Source: Nitrospira japonica (GTDB lineage Bacteria > Nitrospirota > Nitrospiria > Nitrospirales > Nitrospiraceae). Taken from it: a DNA stretch of 64,000 bases. Position 1 is the first letter of the stretch, and each line of letters opens with the position of its first letter. The translations under genes were made by a program, and so were the position numbers. This document shows positions 1 through 9,103 of the stretch, piece by piece. The notes beneath the pieces are model-generated. The model worked only from the letters and a program-made list of their open reading frames with translations. It made no database searches and was not told the origin of the DNA. The stretch spans positions 2,234,876 to 2,298,875 of the forward strand of contig NZ_LT828648.1 in NCBI RefSeq assembly GCF_900169565.1, given 5' to 3'.

Positions 1-176
1 AACTGTTCAAGTTCCTCATCCCGCTTTTTGAGCGAGAACGTCGCAGCTACCTCAATGTCGCGATTGGCTGTACGGGCGGCCGGCATCGATCAGTGTCCGT
101 GGCCAAGCGATTGCAGGAAAGCTTTGCTGCGGCTGGCTATCCGAGCACCGTCGTCCATCGGGATTTAGGTAAATAA
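1..176 (+). CDS. rapZ: RapZ family nucleotide-binding protein, C-terminal end (partial)
   Basis: The reading frame is open from the window edge and stops at TAA 174-176, giving the last 57 residues. They contain the block IGCTGGRHRSVSVAKRL, which is the conserved C-terminal signature of the RapZ/YvcJ family. In Enterobacteria RapZ is an RNA-binding adaptor that links glucosamine-6-phosphate levels to small-RNA decay; in other phyla its role is less clear. The start lies outside the window, so domain completeness cannot be judged. Confidence 0.85.
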   Translation, partial: LFKFLIPLFERERRSYLNVAIGCTGGRHRSVSVAKRLQESFAAAGYPSTVVHRDLGK

Positions 177-263
177 CGGCCCGCCCCTCCAGTTCCTCCT
201 CCCTGGATCGCATCAGATTGCATCCATTTCGCTGAAAGCGCAGCCTCCATTTCTTTCGATTTC

Positions 264-291
264 TTGACACATGAGAGACATGAACTATACT
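264..291 (+). promoter_or_regulatory. sigma-70-like promoter of the pil operon
   Basis: TTGACA at 264-269 and TATACT at 286-291 are separated by 16 bases, about 130 bases upstream of pilM. The 177-422 gap holds no other convincing gene. Transcription would start near 298. Confidence 0.6.
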
Positions 292-422
292 TGGCCTGTG
301 TCGTAACGATTTCCGCTCTGGTGGCATCGTTTTCGTGACAGGCTCAGCGGTGATCATGCGATGCAAGAAATCGAAAAATGATTTTGCCGGTTGCATGAAG
401 TGAGATACAGTCTGAGGCGCGT

Positions 423-1526
423 ATGCTGAATTCCCTTAAAAGTCTGGTGGAAACCGATATCTTTTCGATGCTTACCCCGAAGCGTCAGCTCGTGGGGCTG
501 GACATCGGGTCAAGCGGCATCAAGCTTGTCCAGCTCAAAGAACATCGCGGACGCTATCTGTTGCAGAAATTCGGCGTCAAGCCGCTCGAACCTGAGGTGA
601 TCGTCGATGGAACGGTCATGGATGAGGGACGGGTTGTCTCGGCAATCAAGGAGCTGTTCGAAGAATTGAAGGTCAAGGTGAAGCAGGTGGCCGTTTCCAT
701 ATCCGGCCATGCGGTCATCATGAAAAAAATCAGTCTCCCCCCGATGCCGGACGATGAGCTCGAGGGGCAGGTCAGACTCGCCGCGGAGCAATACATTCCT
801 TTTGACATCAACGAAGTGAACATCGATTTTCACGTGCTTCCCCCGTCGGAGGGCGATGCGGAGGAAGGCGAGATGTCCGTGATTCTTGTGGCGGCAAAGA
901 AGGACAAGATCAACGAGTTGACGGAATTGGTCAAGGGAGCCGGTCTGTTTCCCATGGTCATGGACGTCGATGCATTTGCCATCGAGAACATGCACGCGAT
1001 CAGTTACCCCGTGTCTCAGGAGGACACCACCGCCCTCGTCAACATCGGCGCGAGCGTGATGAACATCAACATCGTGCGCGGCGGTGTCTCGGTGTTTACC
1101 CGAGATATTCCGATCGGAGGAAACCGCTACACCGAAGCGATGCAACGGGAGTTAGGGCTCTCGTATGAAGACGCCGAGGAAACGAAAAAGGGTGGCCGCA
1201 GTGCCGGTTCGAGTCAGGCCGTCACGGGCGTGATCGACAGCGTCAATGCCGAAGTGGCTTCGGAAATCGCGCGTACGGTGGATTACTTCAAGTCCACGAT
1301 GTCCGATGCCGAAGTTCAGCACGTGGTGCTGTGCGGAGGCGGCGCTCAAGTGGCAGGTCTCGAGCAGCAGTTGCGCGACCGTATGAACGCCATGGTCGAG
1401 ATTGCCAATCCGTTCGGAGAAATCGACACGTCAGGGTGTGACATGGATCAAGCCACTCTTGCGGAGATGGCTCCGATCGCCGCGGTCGGAGTCGGTTTGG
1501 CTCTGAGATCGGTAGGGGACCGATGA
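423..1526 (+). CDS. pilM: type IV pilus assembly protein PilM
   Basis: 367 residues, the usual PilM length. PilM is a cytoplasmic actin-like ATPase that docks on the N-terminus of PilN and links the pilus motor to the inner-membrane alignment complex. The actin-like phosphate loop VGLDIGSSGIKLVQL is near residues 24-38, a second nucleotide-binding segment (NIGASVMNINIV) lies mid-protein, and LCGGGAQVAGLEQ lies near the C-terminus. It is the first gene of pilMNOPQ, and its TGA overlaps the pilN ATG by four bases, suggesting translational coupling. The ribosome site is weak, but no better start is visible. Confidence 0.93.
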   Translation: MLNSLKSLVETDIFSMLTPKRQLVGLDIGSSGIKLVQLKEHRGRYLLQKFGVKPLEPEVIVDGTVMDEGRVVSAIKELFEELKVKVKQVAVSISGHAVIMKKISLPPMPDDELEGQVRLAAEQYIPFDINEVNIDFHVLPPSEGDAEEGEMSVILVAAKKDKINELTELVKGAGLFPMVMDVDAFAIENMHAISYPVSQEDTTALVNIGASVMNINIVRGGVSVFTRDIPIGGNRYTEAMQRELGLSYEDAEETKKGGRSAGSSQAVTGVIDSVNAEVASEIARTVDYFKSTMSDAEVQHVVLCGGGAQVAGLEQQLRDRMNAMVEIANPFGEIDTSGCDMDQATLAEMAPIAAVGVGLALRSVGDR

Positions 1527-2074
1527 TTCGCATCAATCTATTGCCCGGGCCAAAGGGGCGAAAGGCGAAGCCTCAGTATGATGTTCGTGCACAAGCCATG
1601 CTCGGGGTCGGCCTTTTCATCATCACGATCGCCGGTTGCTGGTGGTACTCTGCGTCTCTGGACGAGGAATTGGAAGTCCGACAGACCGAGAAGAGCGACA
1701 AGACCAAACAGGTGGCATCCCTGAACGAGCAGGTCAAGCAAGTCGCGGACTTTGAGCAGCGTAAGCGGCACCTGGAAGACAAGAACCGTATTATTGATCA
1801 GTTGGAAAAATCTCGTGTTGGTCCGGTCAAGGTATTGGACCATGTGAGTCAGAGTCTCGACCCCTTGAAGCTCTGGTTGGTTCGTATCGGTGTCAACGGC
1901 CAGAACATCGACTTGGAGGGACGTGCCCTGTCCAATGACGACGTGGTGGAGTTCGTCAACAATCTTCGGCGAACCGATTATTTTACCGCCATCGATCTTC
2001 AGGAGAGCCGTTCCGCCACGGAAAGCCAGCTCAGTGTCTATCAGTTCAAACTCGCGTTTAAACTGAAGGGATAA
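1523..2074 (+). CDS. pilN: type IV pilus assembly protein PilN
   Basis: 183 residues. PilN is a bitopic inner-membrane protein whose short cytoplasmic N-terminus (here MIRINLLPGPKG, the typical INLLP motif) binds PilM. One transmembrane helix spans about residues 26-46, followed by a periplasmic coiled coil and a ferredoxin-like fold that pairs with PilO. It overlaps pilM by four bases and is followed by pilO after four bases. Confidence 0.92.
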   Translation: MIRINLLPGPKGRKAKPQYDVRAQAMLGVGLFIITIAGCWWYSASLDEELEVRQTEKSDKTKQVASLNEQVKQVADFEQRKRHLEDKNRIIDQLEKSRVGPVKVLDHVSQSLDPLKLWLVRIGVNGQNIDLEGRALSNDDVVEFVNNLRRTDYFTAIDLQESRSATESQLSVYQFKLAFKLKG

Positions 2075-2078
2075 GCTG

Positions 2079-2702
2079 ATGACCTTGCCTGCGATCAATC
2101 TGGAAGTGCTGCGCACCGTCCCGCTGGCGCAGAAAATCGGATTGCTGGTGCTGACGCTGGCCGGCATAGTGGTGGGATTCTACTACTACATCGTGGAACC
2201 AAAGACGACCGAGATCGCCGGGCTCCAGTCTGAAATCAGCAAGCTTGATGGAGACATCCAAACCCTGTCCATCAAGGTCAAACATCTCGACGAATTGATC
2301 GCCGCGAGCAAGCAATTGGAAATCGAACTGGCCAAAAAGAAGGAGCGTCTCCCGCCGGAAGAGGAGGCGGTGATGCTGCTCAAACAGGTTTCCGATCTCG
2401 CGATCCGCCTTGGACTTGACGTGAAGCTCTGGAGGCCGAGCGTGAAGTCGGAGGATCCTTCAAAACTCTTTGTGAGGATGCCGGTGAACGTAGAAGTTGC
2501 CGGCGGATACCATACGGCGGCTCTTTTCTTTGACCGGATCAACAGTTTGCCCAGGATTGTGACCGTGTCGGGTGTAAAGATGGGAAGCCCCAAGAGCGAT
2601 AAAGGCCGCGTTGTCACGCAGACGGTATTTGATTTGATCGCGTATGCGGCGCCTCAGGAATCCAAGACCGTGGCGGCGGTGCCGGCAACTCAGGGCAAGT
2701 GA
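2079..2702 (+). CDS. pilO: type IV pilus assembly protein PilO
   Basis: 207 residues. PilO is the inner-membrane partner of PilN in the alignment subcomplex. A transmembrane helix spans about residues 17-37, followed by a coiled coil (about 45-95) and a periplasmic globular domain. Placement between pilN and pilP and the length are both standard. The stop overlaps the GTG start of pilP (GTGA). Confidence 0.9.
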   Translation: MTLPAINLEVLRTVPLAQKIGLLVLTLAGIVVGFYYYIVEPKTTEIAGLQSEISKLDGDIQTLSIKVKHLDELIAASKQLEIELAKKKERLPPEEEAVMLLKQVSDLAIRLGLDVKLWRPSVKSEDPSKLFVRMPVNVEVAGGYHTAALFFDRINSLPRIVTVSGVKMGSPKSDKGRVVTQTVFDLIAYAAPQESKTVAAVPATQGK

Positions 2703-3331
2703 AGGCGGTTAACCACGTGAAGGTGATGCTCGTGTTCCAGGTAACAAAGGCGACCGCGCTGTTGGCAGGCTGCTGCGTCATCGTCTTATCCGGCGAAATC
2801 GCGTTGAGTCAGCCGGGCCTGGCGATCAACGCCAAGCAGGTGGCACCAATGCGGCAGGATTCCGTGAAGATGCCGTCTCCCGCCGATATGGGGATCCGGT
2901 CTACCTCGGATGTCGTGCCTTCCGTGTCGGAAGGTCTCGCGCCGCAGGTCGATCCCCAGCAACCGTCCGTATCCTTGTCGGTCAACGGGTATGATCCCTC
3001 CGGACGTCGAGACCCGTTCGCTCCGGTGCTTCAGCAACTCGTGCCGGGTCAGATCGACCTTACGGTGCCTCCACTGCAGCGGATCGGATTGACCGACATG
3101 AATCTGATCGCCGTCATTTGGGGAGCCTACGGGTACACCGCGATGGTCCAAATGCCTGACGGTAATGGTTACGCTGTGAGAAAAGGGACGCGCATCGGGC
3201 CAAACAATGGCGTGGTCAGCGCCATCACCGAAAAGGGAATTGTGGTTCAGGAACGGTTCACCGATGTCTATGGGCGAAAGCAAGAGCGGGAGTACGTCAA
3301 GCTCCTCCATCCGAAAGAGGGTTCAGAATGA
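2699..3331 (+). CDS. pilP: pilus assembly protein PilP
   Basis: 210 residues from a GTG start that overlaps the pilO stop. An N-terminal hydrophobic segment ends in LLAGC, a plausible lipobox, which fits the PilP lipoprotein family. The SGRRDPFAPV motif and the C-terminal beta domain (residues about 110-205) match PilP. PilP connects the PilNO inner-membrane complex to the PilQ secretin. An internal GTG/ATG a few codons downstream (residues 7-10) is an alternative start. Confidence 0.88.
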   Translation: MKAVNHVKVMLVFQVTKATALLAGCCVIVLSGEIALSQPGLAINAKQVAPMRQDSVKMPSPADMGIRSTSDVVPSVSEGLAPQVDPQQPSVSLSVNGYDPSGRRDPFAPVLQQLVPGQIDLTVPPLQRIGLTDMNLIAVIWGAYGYTAMVQMPDGNGYAVRKGTRIGPNNGVVSAITEKGIVVQERFTDVYGRKQEREYVKLLHPKEGSE

Positions 3332-5295
3332 CACCTAAGACGATGCACACAACCACGGTCGTTCGCATTCTTTCTGCGGTGGGGGCGGTCGGCCTCCAGC
3401 TGTCGATCCCCTCGCTGGGTATCCCGGCCGACCTCGACAACAGTCAGCCTGCGCTCTCAGTGGACGCGGCCTCAGCGATCGATTCGGCCGTCTCTCCAAT
3501 TGAGGAGCCTGCCCGCAGCCTGACCGCCATCGACATTCAACGGAATCTCCAGGATGTGTCCGTGACGATCGCCGGAGATGGATCCTTGCTCCATGAAGCC
3601 AATCTCGTGGCAGGTCGTCGGCTCGTCATCGATGTGCCGAACGTGACCTCGACGATCCGAAAGCCGGTCTGGACGGTCAATCATCCTTTGCTTCGCCGGG
3701 TGCGCGTAGGAACCTATGCGGAAAAAGTGAGAGTCGTCCTCGACATGAACGCGGATGCTGAATATGCAGTTCAAGCACGCGGCAACAGTCTCGTCGTCAG
3801 TTTGAAGGGGAACGTCGCCGATCAGAGTGAACGAGTCGAGAGCGGAGATCGTCAGACCCTTCTCAACAACCGTGCCGAAATGTTGGAACGGACCGCCAAT
3901 CTTATCGCCAGGCAGGAAGACGTCCGGACTGTGCGGACGTCCAATCTTCAGCGAATCCCCGCTGCGTTCCGTGTTCGGCCCGCCCAGATGATGGTCGGAG
4001 GAGAGGAGTCTGAAAAAAGCACGCCCAAAGAAGATCTGGTGCTCGGGGAAACACGATACGTGGGGCGACGGATTTCGCTGGATTTTCAGCAGGCCGACAT
4101 CAGCAATGTCCTGCGGTTGATCGCCGAGGTAAGCGGTTTCAATATCGTTGTGGGCGAGGGCGTCAAGAGCAAGGTCACCATGAAGCTGGTCAGCGTCCCT
4201 TGGGACCAGGCACTTGATATGATCCTGAAGATGAACGGTTTGGGAAAGATCAGGCAAGGAAACATTCTTTGGGTCGACTCCCTGTCGAACATTGCCAGAC
4301 AGGAGGATGAAGAGGCTCGAGCCAAGGATGCCAAGACCAAGGCCGAAGAACTGGTCGATCGTGTGTTCTATGTCCGAAATCTTCAGGCGCAGGAACTCAT
4401 GACGGCGCTTCGCCAGAATTTGAGCCCGAGGGGTGTCATGCAGATCAGTCAGGGCACGAACGCCCTGGTGGTCAGAGACACCGAGAGCAAGATGAACGTA
4501 CTCAAGCAGTTGATCGACGGATTGGACCTCGCCGTGCCTCAAGTTCAGATCGAGGCCCGTATCGTCCAGGCCGACACCACCTATTCTCGGTCTCTCGGCG
4601 TTCAGTGGGGTGTTCAGAACCTCAATTCCGGCCAGTCGTTTGGGGTGGCCAACTTCAGATCGGGAACGGCCGGTCCGTTCGGAGCCCAGACGTCGGACTT
4701 TCTCGTAAATCTTCCCGCCACCGTCGGAGGTTTAGTCACGACGCCGGGCGCCGGGTTCACGTTCGGAAAGGCGGATGGCGCGATGCTCGATGTGCGGCTT
4801 TCCGCGGGAGAACTGTTGGGGCTGAGCAAGGTCATCGCTGCGCCGAAGGTGACGACGCTCGACAAACGTGAAGCCAAGATCTCACAGGGCGAATCGATTC
4901 CGTTCCAAACGACATCGTTGCAAGGAACGCAGACGACATTCGTTGACGCGAACCTCGAGTTGAACGTGACGCCGCAGATCACGTCGCGTGACCCGAAAGA
5001 GATCGGCAAGCAGATCCTGATGCGCGTGCGGGCAACGAGAAACGCCGTGGGAGCGCGCAGCAATCCGGCCGGTCCCAGCATCGACCGTCGCGAAGCCAAC
5101 ACCCAGGTGATCATCCGGGACGGTGAGACGATGGTCATCGGCGGGGTGTTCATCGACACTCAGAACAATAACGTGGCAGGAGTCCCGTACCTTTCCCGAA
5201 TTCCTGTGCTCGGCTGGCTCTTCAAATCGAAGTCGGAATCTGTGGCCAAACAGGAACTGTTGATCTTCCTGACCCCGTCCATCGTCAAGACGTAA
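3328..5295 (+). CDS. pilQ: type IV pilus secretin PilQ
   Basis: 655 residues. PilQ forms the outer-membrane gate for the pilus fibre. The order of domains is: signal sequence (about 1-35), one AMIN domain (about 65-160) for peptidoglycan binding, a secretin short N-domain (FQQADISNVLRLIAEVSGF, near 250-300), an N1-like domain, and the secretin barrel (about 430-655) with the closing signature GVPYLSRIPVLGWLFK. The ATG overlaps the pilP TGA by four bases. A strong intrinsic terminator follows, so this is the last gene of the operon. Confidence 0.94.
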   Translation: MTPKTMHTTTVVRILSAVGAVGLQLSIPSLGIPADLDNSQPALSVDAASAIDSAVSPIEEPARSLTAIDIQRNLQDVSVTIAGDGSLLHEANLVAGRRLVIDVPNVTSTIRKPVWTVNHPLLRRVRVGTYAEKVRVVLDMNADAEYAVQARGNSLVVSLKGNVADQSERVESGDRQTLLNNRAEMLERTANLIARQEDVRTVRTSNLQRIPAAFRVRPAQMMVGGEESEKSTPKEDLVLGETRYVGRRISLDFQQADISNVLRLIAEVSGFNIVVGEGVKSKVTMKLVSVPWDQALDMILKMNGLGKIRQGNILWVDSLSNIARQEDEEARAKDAKTKAEELVDRVFYVRNLQAQELMTALRQNLSPRGVMQISQGTNALVVRDTESKMNVLKQLIDGLDLAVPQVQIEARIVQADTTYSRSLGVQWGVQNLNSGQSFGVANFRSGTAGPFGAQTSDFLVNLPATVGGLVTTPGAGFTFGKADGAMLDVRLSAGELLGLSKVIAAPKVTTLDKREAKISQGESIPFQTTSLQGTQTTFVDANLELNVTPQITSRDPKEIGKQILMRVRATRNAVGARSNPAGPSIDRREANTQVIIRDGETMVIGGVFIDTQNNNVAGVPYLSRIPVLGWLFKSKSESVAKQELLIFLTPSIVKT

Positions 5296-5322
5296 CCCGC
5301 CACTCGATCGTCTTCAGTCTTT

Positions 5323-5354
5323 GGAAGGCCGAGCTGAGAGCAGCTCGGCCTTCC
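5323..5354 (+). terminator. intrinsic terminator of pilMNOPQ
   Basis: A perfect 14-bp stem (5323-5336 with 5341-5354) closes a four-base loop AGAG and is followed by a short T-rich stretch, 28 bases after the pilQ stop. It may work in both directions. The rest of the gap to aroB (5355-5538) shows only a weak promoter-like TACTAT near 5446. Confidence 0.85.
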
Positions 5355-5538
5355 GTACTTTTCGCGTTCTATCAGATGAACCGGCCGCGGCCTCAGCGTG
5401 TGATCGTTTCGGGCTTCTGACCTTTCGCCCGTACCTCGGTTGTGTTACTATCCCATCTCTCGTAAGCCATTGATATATCGTTCAAGATTTGAAATCCTTT
5501 GGACATTTCCCAGCCTCGCCCATACCACCTGCTGAAGA

Positions 5539-6711
5539 ATGAAGCTAAAAACGTCCGATAAAGTTTCCAACGTCCCGTTTCAGGCTGAAAAAGTTGTCCG
5601 GGTGGATTTGGGAATGCGGAGTTATGAGATTGCCGTCGAACCCGGGTTATTGCCAACCGTCGGGAGCCGTCTTGCAGGGCTCACGCGTGGCCGTAAAGTG
5701 GGAATCGTGACCGACACCCATGTGGCATCCCGCTACCTCACAGGGCTTCGCCGTTCTCTTTCGAGAGAGGGACTGGAGCCGGTCGCGATCATTCTTCCTC
5801 CGGGAGAACGATCGAAGACCTTGAGGACCGCGGGCACGGTGCTGGATGTACTCGCCCGCCACAAGTTCGATCGCCAATCGATGCTGGTCGCGCTCGGAGG
5901 CGGGGTCGTTGGCGACATCACCGGCTTTGCCGCGGCGATCTATCTGCGAGGAATCCCTTTCGTCCAGATTCCCACTACCCTGGTGGCACAAGTGGATTCC
6001 AGTGTAGGCGGCAAGACCGGTGTGGATCATCGATTGGGCAAAAACCTGATCGGGGCTTTTCATCAACCGCGCGCGGTGTTCATCGACCCCGACACGCTTC
6101 GGACGCTGCCGCGGCGAGAATGGGTGGCCGGATTGGCGGAGGTGATCAAGTACGGCATTATCGCCGATGAAGCCATGTTTTCCAGCCTGGAGCGGACCAT
6201 GCCGGCTCTGTTGAAACTGGATCTATCCGCCGTTGTGCCGGTGATTGTTCGATCGTGCGAGATCAAAGCGCAAATCGTCGTCGAGGATGAGAGGGAAACG
6301 GACCGGCGGAGGACTCTGAACTACGGCCATACGATCGGACATGCCTTGGAGTCGTTGGGAGGTTACCGCGGCCTGATACACGGGGAGGCGGTCGGTATCG
6401 GGCTGGTCCAGGAGGCGAGCGTGGCCTCGTTTATGGGGTTGTGCGGAGAGGACGTCGTGAACCGGATCACGTCACTGGTACGGCTTGCCGGGCTTGCGGA
6501 TCAGATGGGTCCTGTTTCTCTGCCGAGTCTCTGGGAAGCGATGCTTCACGACAAAAAGGCCGTGGCCGGTCAGGTCATCGGCGTGTGGCCTGTGCGGATC
6601 GGTGAGACCGTCATCAAGCCGGTCGACAAGAAAGTCTTCGGGGACTGGTACAAAAAGCGAGTCAAGCATACCAAGGGCCTCAGGGCTCGCAATCAGCGGA
6701 GTATCTTGTAA
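5539..6711 (+). CDS. aroB: 3-dehydroquinate synthase
   Basis: 390 residues; the family is usually about 360, so the start may be at the internal ATG 5614, but a short GAAG precedes 5539. AroB converts DAHP to 3-dehydroquinate, the second step of the shikimate pathway, using NAD+ and a divalent metal. Visible motifs are the NAD-binding block LGGGVVGDITGFAAAIYLRG, the QVDSSVGGKTGVD loop, the catalytic stretch AGLAEVIKYG, and the metal histidines in NYGHTIGHALE and LIHGEAVG. The next gene starts 25 bases downstream and may be co-transcribed. Confidence 0.95.
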   Translation: MKLKTSDKVSNVPFQAEKVVRVDLGMRSYEIAVEPGLLPTVGSRLAGLTRGRKVGIVTDTHVASRYLTGLRRSLSREGLEPVAIILPPGERSKTLRTAGTVLDVLARHKFDRQSMLVALGGGVVGDITGFAAAIYLRGIPFVQIPTTLVAQVDSSVGGKTGVDHRLGKNLIGAFHQPRAVFIDPDTLRTLPRREWVAGLAEVIKYGIIADEAMFSSLERTMPALLKLDLSAVVPVIVRSCEIKAQIVVEDERETDRRRTLNYGHTIGHALESLGGYRGLIHGEAVGIGLVQEASVASFMGLCGEDVVNRITSLVRLAGLADQMGPVSLPSLWEAMLHDKKAVAGQVIGVWPVRIGETVIKPVDKKVFGDWYKKRVKHTKGLRARNQRSIL

Positions 6712-6736
6712 GCCGCATCAGTTGGGATGATCATCC

Positions 6737-8002
6737 ATGGCGTCGACACGTCCGTTATCCATCGCGCAGCTTGAGCAAGCCTTCCGGGAAAAGTCCCGCG
6801 AAGTCGATGTCTTGCATCGGATTACCGATTCCATCAGCAATACGTTGGACCTTGAAGCGGTTCTCAAACACATCGTCGAAGTCGTGGTTGAAGTCACCAA
6901 GGCCGACGCGTGTCTCTTATATCTGTTGTCCGACAAGGGCGACGAACTCATTCTTCGGGCTTCGAAGAACCCTCATCCGAAGCTGATCGGACGCATCACC
7001 ATCGGCATGGGCGAAGGTATTACCGGTTGGGTCGCGCAGGAGCGCACCAGGGTGGTGATTCCGAGCAATGCCAGCGACGATTCCCGCTTCAAGTTTTTTC
7101 ATAATCTTCCGGAAGATCGGCACCAGGCCTTCGTGTCCGTCCCCATCATGGCCAAGAAGGAAGTGGTCGGGGTCATCAACGTGCAACATCGGCGGCCCAA
7201 ACGGTATCGCCCCGATGAACTGGCATTGCTCTCCACCATCGCCAATCAGGTGGGAGGTGCCATCGAAAATGCGCGTTTGTATGAGCAAATGCGACGCAAA
7301 GCATTGCAGGTCGAAACGCTGTCCCAGGTGTCCGAAACGGTCGCGTCGAATCGGCTCATCGAGGACGTCCTGCAGTTGCTCGTTACCATGACGGCGCAAA
7401 TGATGAACTCGAAAATTTGCTCCATCATGTTGCTCGACGGAGCCACCGGAGATCTGCGCATCGAAGCGACGCAGAGTCTGAGCGAGCTCTACCGGCGCAA
7501 GCCCAATTTGAAGATCGGGCAAAGCATCAGCGGGCGTGCGGTACAAGAACGGCGGCCGATCATCGTGGCCGACGTCATGAAGGAACCGAACTACATGTAT
7601 CCGGACATGGCGAGGAAGGAAGGACTGTGTTCGCTGTTGTGCGTTCCGATGCTCGTGAGGGAAAAGGCGGTCGGTGTCATCAACAGCTATACCTCTGCGC
7701 CGTACTCATTTACGAGCGAGGAGGTCAAGCTGCTGCAGGCGATCGCCAACCAGGCAGCCATCGCAATCGAACATACGACCCTGCTTGAGAAGTCATTTGA
7801 AATGCAGGAAGCATTGGCCGTGCGAAAGCTGCTCGATCGCGCCAAAGGCTACCTGATGCGGTCCAAAAAACTGTCTGAAGAAGAAGCTTTCAGGCTCATT
7901 CAGCGGCAGAGCATGGATCTCAGAAAGTCGATGCGGGAAATTGCCGAAGCCGTGCTATTGGCGGGAGAACTGGATGAGCGGGCGGACAAACAACGAGGAT
8001 GA
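6737..8002 (+). CDS. GAF-GAF-ANTAR RNA-binding antitermination regulator
   Basis: 421 residues. After a short helix there are two GAF domains (about 25-185 and 195-345), which usually bind small ligands. A C-terminal ANTAR domain (about 356-410) shows the family pattern LLDRAKGYLM, then EEEAFRLIQRQSMDLRKSM and REIAEAVL. ANTAR three-helix domains dimerise and bind RNA with two hexaloop hairpins, preventing terminator formation. There is no receiver domain, so activity is probably set by GAF ligands or partner proteins and not by phosphorylation. Its inferred targets are the leaders at 9104-9204, 25432-25522, 33346-33441, 33517-33579 and 37458-37550. The domain call is firm; the targets are inference. 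Confidence 0.88.
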   Translation: MASTRPLSIAQLEQAFREKSREVDVLHRITDSISNTLDLEAVLKHIVEVVVEVTKADACLLYLLSDKGDELILRASKNPHPKLIGRITIGMGEGITGWVAQERTRVVIPSNASDDSRFKFFHNLPEDRHQAFVSVPIMAKKEVVGVINVQHRRPKRYRPDELALLSTIANQVGGAIENARLYEQMRRKALQVETLSQVSETVASNRLIEDVLQLLVTMTAQMMNSKICSIMLLDGATGDLRIEATQSLSELYRRKPNLKIGQSISGRAVQERRPIIVADVMKEPNYMYPDMARKEGLCSLLCVPMLVREKAVGVINSYTSAPYSFTSEEVKLLQAIANQAAIAIEHTTLLEKSFEMQEALAVRKLLDRAKGYLMRSKKLSEEEAFRLIQRQSMDLRKSMREIAEAVLLAGELDERADKQRG

Positions 8003-8036
8003 GTGCGAGCGGTCGTCCATTCGCATCGGTCGTGAG

Positions 8037-8978
8037 CTACGGTGACTTCGGTGTTCCGGAGGGTTTGGGTGGAGCCGGCTGTCTCCGCGTATCTTGATCC
8101 GCCAGTTGACGTTTGATGTCTTCCAGTTCCTTTCGCAAAGCTTCCAATTCTGGATCTTTTTTATTCGTGTCTCCCACCTTGGCAGGTGCGCCTTGGGCGG
8201 ACGCGGGTGCAGGCGCAGCGGGAGGTGGCTGGCGTACGATCTCGCGGCCGGCGTCGAGCGGAAGACCGGCCAGTAATTCGTAATCGATCACCAGCGTCGT
8301 ATCGGTGGACAGAGCGGTTCGATATTTGTCGTCGCGCTTGGCCGATTCCGGGATGAACATCACGGTGTGATTCAGTAGGCCGGTGCGGTCAGGGACGCGG
8401 CGATTGGGCATATTGATGGTATCAGGGCGCTCAACCCGGTATCGATATTGAGTCAAGGTGACGTAGAGCGAGCGGCCGTACGCATAGATGGACCCCGCGG
8501 TGGTTTCCGGCGGAGCAAGACGCAACGGGGGCTCGGAGGAACCGACGGCTGCCCCCACCCGTTGAGAATAGACCGGCGGTCCCTGCTGATTGACCGTGAA
8601 TCCCACCTGCTGGTCGGAAGCGGCGCGGCTCAGTCCGTCTGTGATCAGCGGAGCCAGGTACGCCACGTCTTCTTCAGAAAAAGCCTGTAAGGCATCTGCT
8701 TTGCGGACTCCAATATCCTGCAGAAATCCTTGATCGTCCCGTACGAGTACACCGCGCAACACGCGCGCGACTGTGCCGGCGGGAAGCTTGATGGGATGGG
8801 CGGCCTGAAAGGAGCGATCGGTGATCCGTTCGAGAACGACGGTGCCGCGATCTGACTCCTGTAGCATGAGATCCAGTTCCGAGGACGTGGCGCAGGCGGC
8901 CAGGCTGAGGATGGAAACGACCGCCGCATTACGCAGGAAACTAGAAGGTAACCCCATTCGAAAATCTCGCTCGGGCAT
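8037..8978 (-). CDS. putative lipoprotein with C-terminal coiled coil
   Basis: 313 residues on the minus strand. The N-terminal signal ends in SLAAC, a lipobox, so the mature protein should be membrane-anchored. The middle (about 30-220) is a beta-rich region I do not recognise. The C-terminus is proline/alanine-rich, with a charged coiled coil (ELEALRKELEDIKRQLADQ) and another proline-rich tail. The ATG eight codons in (MGLPSSF) is an equally good start. No operon partner on this strand. Function unknown. Confidence 0.7.
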   Translation of the reverse strand: MPERDFRMGLPSSFLRNAAVVSILSLAACATSSELDLMLQESDRGTVVLERITDRSFQAAHPIKLPAGTVARVLRGVLVRDDQGFLQDIGVRKADALQAFSEEDVAYLAPLITDGLSRAASDQQVGFTVNQQGPPVYSQRVGAAVGSSEPPLRLAPPETTAGSIYAYGRSLYVTLTQYRYRVERPDTINMPNRRVPDRTGLLNHTVMFIPESAKRDDKYRTALSTDTTLVIDYELLAGLPLDAGREIVRQPPPAAPAPASAQGAPAKVGDTNKKDPELEALRKELEDIKRQLADQDTRRQPAPPKPSGTPKSP

Positions 8979-9048
8979 CCGTGCAGTCTAGCACACGACC
9001 ACGGTAGACGATATGGAGGCCTCGATCTCAACCCTTGAAAGTATCCGC

Positions 9049-9078
9049 TTGACAGGTGGGGGCGGCAGCTTTTATAAG
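9049..9078 (+). promoter_or_regulatory. promoter of the porin-urt leader
   Basis: TTGACA at 9049-9054 is followed, after 17 bases, by TTATAA (9072-9077), with TATAAG as the one-base-shifted alternative. Transcription would begin near 9084, just upstream of the first leader hairpin. The -35 reads TTGACAGGT, the same nine bases as at the leader upstream of nadE (25388-25396). Confidence 0.7.
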
Positions 9079-9103
9079 TACGCCCGTCTAACGGCTTCAG
9101 CGG

